From positions 4,878,501-4,942,500 of the forward strand of contig NZ_JARUBL010000001.1 in NCBI RefSeq assembly GCF_029626155.1: a stretch of 64,000 nt of DNA, in the 5' to 3' direction. The notes below the pieces were generated by a model. That model saw only the letters and a program-made list of their open reading frames with translations, ran no database searches and was not told the origin of the DNA. The translations under genes were made by a program, and so were the position numbers. Source of the stretch: Solwaraspora sp. WMMD1047 (lineage in GTDB: Bacteria; Actinomycetota; Actinomycetes; Mycobacteriales; Micromonosporaceae). This document shows positions 58,874 to 64,000 of this stretch, piece after piece. Positions within the stretch are counted from its first letter, which is position 1; each line of letters starts with the position of its first letter.

Positions 58874-61447
58874 GTGACGCAGACCGAACCGGCCCGGCCC
58901 CTGACGGAGCTGCCCGATCCGAGCCAGGCACGCAACCTCGACGAGTTGATCGAGCGGCTCCGGCTGCTCAAGATCTGGGCCGGCGACCCGTCGTACGAGA
59001 CGATCAAGGATCGAATCAACGCGGAACCGGCCCGCCCGGCCGCCGAACTGGTGCGCAAGAACACCGTGGCGGACTGCTTCAAGGTCGGCCGCCGCCGGGT
59101 CAACACCGACCTGGTCGTCGCCGTGGTGCAGGCGCTGCAGCCCGATGCCGGCTACGTCGCGCAGTGGCGCCAGGTGCTGCGCATCGTGCTCGCCGAGAGC
59201 CGCGCCGCGGTCCAGGTCCGCGCCCATGACCGGCTGCCCGCCGACATCGACGGATTCACCGGTCGCGCCGCCGAACTGGACCGGCTGCTGAGGATCGGAC
59301 CGACCGGCGACGACCGGGCCCAGGTGGTGGTGATCGAAGGGATGGCCGGGGTCGGCAAGACCGGGTTCGCGGTGCACGCCGCGCACCGACTCGCCGGGGA
59401 ACGCGCCGTCGACCGGGTGCTCTTCGTCAACCTGCGGGGCTTCCATCCCGACCCCGGCCAGCCACCGGCCGACCCGGGCGCCGTGCTGGACAGCTTCCTG
59501 CGCCTGCTCGACGTGCCGGGGCAGCGGATCCCGCATGCGCTGCCGGACCGTCGGTCGGCGTTGCGTCGCCAGCTCACCGGCCGCCGGGTGCTGATCGTGC
59601 TCGACAACGCCGCCGACGAGGAACAGGTGCGGCCGCTGCTGCCCGGCCTGCCCGGCAGCCTCACCCTGGTCACCAGCCGGCGCCGGCTGACCGGCCTGCG
59701 CCCCACCCTGCACCTGCGGCTGGACGTGTTCACCCACCGGGAGGCGACCGATTTCCTCAGCAGGGCGGTGCCCGAGGTGCCGCTCGGCGAGGACCCGGAG
59801 GCGCTCGACCGGGTGGCCCGGCGCTGCGGCCGGCTCCCGCTGGCTCTCGGCCTGCTCGCCGCCCACATGCGCACCAAGCCCGGCTGGACCTGCTCCGACC
59901 ACGCCGACTGGCTCGACCAGCGGCACCGGATGCACCGGCTGGACACCGAGGTGGGGCTCGCGCTCACCATGTCCTACCAGGGTCTGGAGCCCGCGCGGCG
60001 GGAGCTGTTCCGGCTGCTGGCGGTGCATCCCGGCCAGGACCTCGACCCGTACGCGGCCGCCGCGTTGACGGGCGTGGACCTGGCCGTGGCCCGGGACGTC
60101 CTGCGCCGGCTCGCCGACGAGCATCTGCTGCAACGCACCTGCCCCGACCGGTTCGGCTTCCACGACCTGGTTCGCGCGTACGCGATGGACCGCAGCCAGG
60201 ACGAGGACCGGCCGGCCGCCCGCCGGGACGCGGTGGGCCGGCTGCTGGATCACTACCTGGCCACCGCGGCGGCGGCGATGGACGCCCTGGTCCCGGCCGA
60301 GCAACACCGCCGGCCCCGACCCACCCGGCCGGCCGACGGGCCGGTGGTGGACGATCCGGAGGCGGCCCGCGACTGGCTGGACGCCGAGCGGGTCAACCTG
60401 ATCGCGGCGACCGGGCTGGCCGCCACCGATGGCTGGCCCCGGCACGCGACCGGACTGGCCGCCACCCTCTTCCGCTACCTGGAGACCCGGGGCGACCACG
60501 GGGACGCCGTCACGGTGCACAGCCACGCCCGGCGGGCCGCCCGGGACAGCGGCGACCTGGCCGCCGAGGCGCAGGCGCTGACCGACCTCGGCGTCGCCAC
60601 CCGGCACCTCGGCAACTACCGGCAGGCGCTGGACCACCTGCGGCGGGCGGTCGGGCTGGCCCAGCGGGCCGGGCATCGCGAGGGGACCGCCCGCGCGCTG
60701 GCCAACCTCGGCCTGGTCTACCGGCGGCTGGGCGAGTATCCGCACGCCATCGCCCACTATGAGCAGGCCCGCGAGGTGTTCCGGGAGATCGACGACCGGG
60801 TCGGCGAGGCACAGGCGGTGGCCTTTCTCGGTGTCGTCTACGAGCTGTCCGGACGGTTCGAGGAGGCGGCCGAGCACCAGCGGCAGGCGCTGACGCTGTG
60901 CCGCGAGATCGGTGACCGGACCGGCGAGGCGTACGCGCTGGGCAATCTCGGCTTCGTCTACCAGCGGCTGGGCAGCTACCAGGCGGCCGTCGAGCACCTG
61001 GAACAGGCCCTCGCCAGTTGCCAGCGGCTGGGTGACCGGCACGGCCAGGGGCACGCGTACACCGATCTCGGGGTGGTCCACCAGCGGCTGGGCCACCATC
61101 CGGAGGCGATCGCCCAGCACCGGCTGGCGCTGGCGGTCTTCCGGGAGACCGGGGACCGCGGCGGCGAGGCGGAGGCGCGCAACGGGCTCGGCGAGGCGCT
61201 ACGCGCTTCCGGCCGTCCGGTCGAGGCGCGGGCCGAGCACCGTACCGCGCTCGCCCTCGCCACCGATGTCGGCGACCGCTACGAGCAGGCGCGGGCCCAC
61301 GACGGGCTGGCCCACGCCCACCAGGCGACCGGCGACCCCGACCGGGCCCGCCGGCACTGGGAGCGGGCGCTCGCGCACTACGCCGACCTCGGCGCGCCGG
61401 AGGCCGTCCAGGTCCGCGCCGCCCTCGCCGGACCGCACGGGTCGTGA
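58874..61447 (+). CDS. NB-ARC/TPR STAND regulator (AfsR-like without SARP domain)
   Basis: An 857-residue signal-transduction ATPase. Residues 1-100 are a helical, XRE-like domain (LDELIERLRLLKIWAGDPSYETI, VADCFKVGRRRVNTDLVVAVVQAL) common in actinobacterial NB-ARC proteins. NB-ARC at about 125-400: P-loop GMAGVGKTG (G156, K162), RVLIVLDNAADEEQVRPLLPG, TSRRRLTGL, RCGRLPLALGLLA. The C-terminal half has about seven TPR units of 40 residues (ALTDLGVATRHLGNYRQALDHLRRA and successors). GTG 58874 has GGAG eight bases upstream. Likely senses a ligand or partner through TPRs; target unknown. Confidence 0.87.
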   Translation: MTQTEPARPLTELPDPSQARNLDELIERLRLLKIWAGDPSYETIKDRINAEPARPAAELVRKNTVADCFKVGRRRVNTDLVVAVVQALQPDAGYVAQWRQVLRIVLAESRAAVQVRAHDRLPADIDGFTGRAAELDRLLRIGPTGDDRAQVVVIEGMAGVGKTGFAVHAAHRLAGERAVDRVLFVNLRGFHPDPGQPPADPGAVLDSFLRLLDVPGQRIPHALPDRRSALRRQLTGRRVLIVLDNAADEEQVRPLLPGLPGSLTLVTSRRRLTGLRPTLHLRLDVFTHREATDFLSRAVPEVPLGEDPEALDRVARRCGRLPLALGLLAAHMRTKPGWTCSDHADWLDQRHRMHRLDTEVGLALTMSYQGLEPARRELFRLLAVHPGQDLDPYAAAALTGVDLAVARDVLRRLADEHLLQRTCPDRFGFHDLVRAYAMDRSQDEDRPAARRDAVGRLLDHYLATAAAAMDALVPAEQHRRPRPTRPADGPVVDDPEAARDWLDAERVNLIAATGLAATDGWPRHATGLAATLFRYLETRGDHGDAVTVHSHARRAARDSGDLAAEAQALTDLGVATRHLGNYRQALDHLRRAVGLAQRAGHREGTARALANLGLVYRRLGEYPHAIAHYEQAREVFREIDDRVGEAQAVAFLGVVYELSGRFEEAAEHQRQALTLCREIGDRTGEAYALGNLGFVYQRLGSYQAAVEHLEQALASCQRLGDRHGQGHAYTDLGVVHQRLGHHPEAIAQHRLALAVFRETGDRGGEAEARNGLGEALRASGRPVEARAEHRTALALATDVGDRYEQARAHDGLAHAHQATGDPDRARRHWERALAHYADLGAPEAVQVRAALAGPHGS

Positions 61448-61494
61448 CCGCGGATCAGCCGGCCGAGTGCCTCGGCCCGCTCCAGCAGCTCCAT
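61448..61494 (-). pseudogene. Possible 5' stub of a lost regulator gene
   Basis: On the minus strand, ATG 61494 begins MELLERAEALGRLIRG, an opening typical of large LuxR-type ATPase regulators, then runs antisense into the NB-ARC gene. TACGAT lies eight bases upstream. Only about 16 codons look genuine. Speculative. Confidence 0.3.
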
Positions 61495-61601
61495 CGCGGT
61501 TGATCGTAACCAGCCGCAGCGGTGGGGCGGGTGGGCGTCGCGGCCCGGTTCGGCTCGGTAATTCGGTCGCGGTTCACCGTGGGCCGGCTACGGTTGCTGC
61601 C

Positions 61602-62099
61602 ATGTCGCCCGTGCAGTGGCGTACCTCCCGGCTGGTCCTGCGGCCCGTGACAATGGCTGACCTGGACGCGTTCGTCGCCGTCGAGTCCGCGCTCCGGTCG
61701 CGCCGGCAGCCGCCCGGTCAGCCGCCGGACCCGGCGTACTCCGCCCGCCTGTTGGCCGCCTTCGTCGACGTGTGGGAGGGCGGGGAGCTCGGCTACTGGA
61801 CGATCCGGTACGACGGCGAGATCGCCGGGTTCGGTGGCGTGCGGCCCAAACGGTGGCGGGACCGGGACTGCTGGAATCTCTACTACCGGTTGGCGCCGCG
61901 GTGGTGGGGGCGGGGCATCGCGACCGAGATGGCCCGGGAGGCGGTCGCGGTGGCGGCGGTCGCACACCCGCGGTGGCCGGTGCTGGTGGAGACCCGACCC
62001 GACAACGCCCCGGCGATCCGGGTCGCCGAGCGGGCCGGCCTGACCCGCCGGCCGGCCGAGCCGGGCGACGAGTGGGCCGTGCTGTTGCTGGAACGGTAG
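61602..62099 (+). CDS. GNAT N-acetyltransferase (RimJ/RimL-like)
   Basis: A 165-residue acetyl-CoA-dependent acetyltransferase: WRTSRLVLRPVTMADLDAF at the start, LGYWTIRYDGEIAGFGGVRP, LYYRLAPRWWGRGIATEMAREAV (acetyl-CoA loop, in place of RxxGxG/A) and ETRPDNAPAIRVAERAGL. TACGGT ends seven bases before ATG 61602, so the message is probably leaderless. Substrate unknown. Convergent with the TetR gene, only three bases between stops. Confidence 0.87.
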   Translation: MSPVQWRTSRLVLRPVTMADLDAFVAVESALRSRRQPPGQPPDPAYSARLLAAFVDVWEGGELGYWTIRYDGEIAGFGGVRPKRWRDRDCWNLYYRLAPRWWGRGIATEMAREAVAVAAVAHPRWPVLVETRPDNAPAIRVAERAGLTRRPAEPGDEWAVLLLER

Positions 62100-62102
62100 G
62101 GG

Positions 62103-62765
62103 TCAGGCCGGGTCGGGCAGCACGGCCTGGCGCAGCTGGCCGGTCAGCCACTCCCGGAACTCCTCCTCCGACCACCCGCACCGCAGCACCAGCGCCCCGT
62201 AGAGGGCCGGGTCGTTGCACATCCACACCGCGTCGATCGCCCGCTCGACGTCGTCGCCCTGCCGCAGCGGGCCGAGCTCCCGGGCCTGCTCGACGACCAT
62301 CCGGGCGCCGCTGCGGCGGTTGCGCAGCAGCGTCTCCCAGACCTCGGCCACCTCGGCCGACTCGTCGGCGGCCCGGCGCACGGTCTCGAAGATCCCCGCG
62401 GCGCGGCCGCCGATCAGGGTGCATACACCGGCGTAGGCGGTCAGCAGGTCGGACTGGGTGCGGGCGTCCCAGACCGGCCGGTACCAGGGCCGCTGCGCCA
62501 CCGGTACGGGCTCGTCGTCGCCGGCCAGCGCCTCGTCGAGGACCTGTCGCAGCAGGCCCGGCTTGGAGCCGAAGGCGGCGAAGACCGTCGGCCGGGCCAC
62601 CCCGGCGGCGGCCGCCACGTCGGCGAGCGAGGTGCGCCCGTAACCGCGCGCCACGAACAGCTCGGCGGCCGCGCCGACGATCGCCCGCCGGGTGCGGCGG
62701 GCGCTCTCTTCGCGGACGGCCGAGCGGTAGGTCCGGGTCGGCTTTCCGTCCTTGACATCTGCCAT
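62103..62765 (-). CDS. TetR-family regulator
   Basis: A 220-residue repressor. HTH at about 25-65 (AAAELFVARGYGRTSLADVAAAAGVARPTVFAAFGSKPGLLRQVL), then a helical ligand domain. ATG 62765 is the start. Divergent from a cupin gene across about 96 bases that contain overlapping TAGAC/GTCTA half-sites, the probable autoregulatory operator. Ligand unknown. Confidence 0.88.
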   Translation of the reverse strand: MADVKDGKPTRTYRSAVREESARRTRRAIVGAAAELFVARGYGRTSLADVAAAAGVARPTVFAAFGSKPGLLRQVLDEALAGDDEPVPVAQRPWYRPVWDARTQSDLLTAYAGVCTLIGGRAAGIFETVRRAADESAEVAEVWETLLRNRRSGARMVVEQARELGPLRQGDDVERAIDAVWMCNDPALYGALVLRCGWSEEEFREWLTGQLRQAVLPDPA

Positions 62766-62783
62766 GACATGGCCACACTATCA

Positions 62784-62806
62784 GTCTATCTACTAGACGG
62801 TGTCTA
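62784..62806. promoter_or_regulatory. Overlapping dyads, probable TetR operator
   Basis: GTCTA-n5-TAGAC-GGT-GTCTA: three half-sites give two overlapping palindromes (62784-62798 and 62794-62806) between the divergent TetR and cupin genes. Confidence 0.6.
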
Positions 62807-62861
62807 TTGAAAATACTCGGCTCTATCCAAGAGACCGGTGTCCAACGAAACGAGGGGTCCC

Positions 62862-63341
62862 GTGTCCACGAGTCCGTACCTGCTCCGGGCCGACGAAGGT
62901 GAGGCGCACTGGTTCACCGGCAGCCTGGTCACCGTCAAGGCCACCGGCGCCCAGACCCGCGGTGCGGTCACCGTGGTCGAGTTCGTCAACCCGCCCGGCT
63001 TCGCACCGCCGCTGCACCGGCACCAGGACGAGGACGAGCTGTTCTACGTGCTCTCCGGCGACGCCGAGTTCCGCTGCGACGGCAAGGCGTTCGTCGCCGG
63101 TCCGGGCGACTTCGTGCTGCTGCCGGTCGGGTTGCCGCACACCTTCCTGGTCGGGCCCGACCAGCCGCTGCGCACGCTGCAGATCACCACCCCGGCCGGC
63201 TTCGACCGGTTCGCCGCCGAGGCCGGCACCCCCGCCTTGCACCGGTGGCTGCCCGACCCGGCGCCGATCGATCCGGCCGCGCTCGGCCACGCCGCCGCCC
63301 GGCACGGCATCGAGCTGCTCGGACCGCCACCAGCGCACTGA
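62862..63341 (+). CDS. Cupin-domain protein
   Basis: A 159-residue single-cupin protein. Metal-binding motif 1: PPLHRHQDEDELFYVLSGDAEFRCDG; motif 2: GPGDFVLLPVGLPHTFLVG. Resembles quercetinase-like or mannose-isomerase-like small cupins of unknown substrate. GTG 62862 is chosen because GAGGGG lies four bases upstream; an in-frame GTG at 62838 is less well supported. Probably repressed by the divergent TetR protein; followed by lipoprotein genes. Confidence 0.82.
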   Translation: MSTSPYLLRADEGEAHWFTGSLVTVKATGAQTRGAVTVVEFVNPPGFAPPLHRHQDEDELFYVLSGDAEFRCDGKAFVAGPGDFVLLPVGLPHTFLVGPDQPLRTLQITTPAGFDRFAAEAGTPALHRWLPDPAPIDPAALGHAAARHGIELLGPPPAH

Positions 63342-63370
63342 CCAGCCCGAACCCACCAGGAGGTATTCCC

Positions 63371-63898
63371 ATGACCGACTCCCCCGCGCCCGCCCGGTGG
63401 CGCCAGCTCGCCGTCCGCGCCGCCGCCCTCGGGCTGCTCCTCACGGCGGCGGCCTGCGGTTCGCCGGCGGCCGACGACGACCCACCGGCCGCCGGCGCCG
63501 GGACGACCGCGGCGGCCGACGCCCCCGCCGAGCCGGTCGACGTGTGCGCGCTGCTCACCCCCGACGAGGTCGACCCGGTGATCGGCGCCAACGACGGTGG
63601 GCGGCGCAGCGACGGCGACGACGGCGGCTCCTGCGTCTGGGAGAACCCGGAGACCTACCACTCCATCACCGTCAGCATCGGCGACGCCGGCACCGCCGCC
63701 AGCGGCGAACTGCCCGCCGAGTCCGACTACGGGACCACCGAACCCGGCCCCGACGGCATCCGGTTCGCCCCCGGCAACATCGCCGAGTTCGTGGCCGGCA
63801 ACCGCAGCTGCGAACTCCAGGTCGTCACCAGCGTCACCGACGAGACCGACCGGCCGACCATCGTCCGCCTCATCGGCCTGGTCCGCCAGCGTCTCTAG
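63371..63898 (+). CDS. DUF3558-type lipoprotein
   Basis: A 175-residue lipoprotein. Signal with lipobox TAAAC at about residue 29, a short Ala/Pro linker, then a DUF3558-like domain (VDVCALLTPDEVDPVIG, GSCVWENPETYHSITVSIGD, CELQVVTSVT) with three Cys. AGGAGG lies seven bases before ATG 63371. Common in actinobacteria; role in envelope or transport unclear. In line with the cupin gene and a following lipoprotein gene. Confidence 0.82.
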   Translation: MTDSPAPARWRQLAVRAAALGLLLTAAACGSPAADDDPPAAGAGTTAAADAPAEPVDVCALLTPDEVDPVIGANDGGRRSDGDDGGSCVWENPETYHSITVSIGDAGTAASGELPAESDYGTTEPGPDGIRFAPGNIAEFVAGNRSCELQVVTSVTDETDRPTIVRLIGLVRQRL

Positions 63899-63916
63899 CG
63901 CGAAGGAGAAGACATC

Positions 63917-64000
63917 ATGTACGACGTCCGCGGGGCCGCCGTGCTCGGCCTGATCGCACTCACCCTGGCCGCAACGGCCGGCTGCGGCGGAGCCGACCAG
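63917..64000 (+). CDS. N-terminus of another lipoprotein (cut by window end)
   Basis: ATG 63917 has GAAGGAGA upstream and encodes 28 residues to the window edge: MYDVRGAAVLGLIALTLAA followed by lipobox TAGC. Eighteen bases after the DUF3558 stop, so the two are likely one operon. The rest lies outside. Confidence 0.7.
   Translation, partial: MYDVRGAAVLGLIALTLAATAGCGGADQ

Noticed and set aside
1-64000. tRNA, rRNA, riboswitch or insertion sequence
   Set aside because: No cloverleaf with CCA-type acceptor, no rRNA-like stretch and no transposase or terminal repeats were seen by eye; a covariance-model scan (tRNAscan-SE, Infernal) would settle it.

Overview
The window is high-GC DNA with strong G/C bias at third codon positions. 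It carries Tat and lipoprotein signals, two-domain CBM2 cellulases, MsiK-type sugar transporters without an ATPase of their own, a DUF3558 lipoprotein, SigE-type ECF factors and many apparently leaderless genes. These point to a filamentous actinobacterium, most likely of the Micromonosporaceae (Micromonospora-like). That placement is inferred from gene types only. I found no rRNA, tRNA, CRISPR array, integrase or insertion sequence; the region looks like ordinary chromosome that has gained and lost accessory genes.

Layout. 0.1-0.8 kb: a small secreted peptide gene and a gene-poor, lower-GC stretch. 0.8-4.0 kb: molybdate uptake operon (HTH-TOBE regulator, modA, modB, modC). 4.2-5.2 kb: luciferase-like flavin monooxygenase. 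5.4-22.1 kb: plant cell wall block, with a CBM2-PL11 rhamnogalacturonan lyase, GH42 beta-galactosidase and GH31 alpha-xylosidase (divergent), an oligosaccharide ABC importer (two permeases and a binding lipoprotein), a ROK repressor, a GH3-CBM6 beta-glycosidase and its LacI regulator. 22.2-27.7 kb: aromatic amino acid decarboxylase, TauE/SafE exporter with Rrf2 regulator, TesB thioesterase, pyruvate kinase. 28.1-35.4 kb: secreted metzincin-like protease, small protein plus Tat-exported amidase, several unknown proteins and two apparently 5'-truncated genes. 35.5-39.4 kb: GH5_4-type CBM2/CBM46 endoglucanase, divergent LacI regulator and an orphan CBM2 remnant. 39.6-49.0 kb: ECF sigma and anti-sigma-like pair, membrane NACHT NTPase, HD-domain protein, secreted repeat protein, Cys-containing HTH regulator with DUF3291 protein, and three exported or unknown proteins. 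49.2-58.6 kb: RtcB RNA ligase, AlkZ-like wHTH protein, an envelope-type trio (CDP-alcohol phosphatidyltransferase, FkbM methyltransferase, alkaline-phosphatase-superfamily membrane protein), a broken D-lactate dehydrogenase gene, DUF72, and HxlR with a quinone oxidoreductase. 58.6-64 kb: NB-ARC/TPR regulator preceded by an 18-bp tandem repeat, GNAT, TetR/cupin pair, DUF3558 lipoprotein and the start of another lipoprotein.

How it works together. The main system proposed is plant polysaccharide use, plausibly xyloglucan. The GH5_4-CBM46 enzyme would cut the backbone outside the cell. The ABC importer would take up oligosaccharides. GH31 (xylose), GH42 (galactose) and GH3 (glucose or xylose) would trim them. 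A ROK repressor, a family that often senses xylose, sits beside the transporter. A 25-bp motif occurs in both the ROK/binding-protein and the GH42/GH31 intergenic regions, tying the two transcription blocks into one regulon. A twin perfect palindrome in front of GH3 is the likely target of the LacI protein translationally coupled to it. A second repeated theme is a TANNNT box placed 6-7 bases before the start codon, suggesting leaderless transcripts for about a dozen genes.
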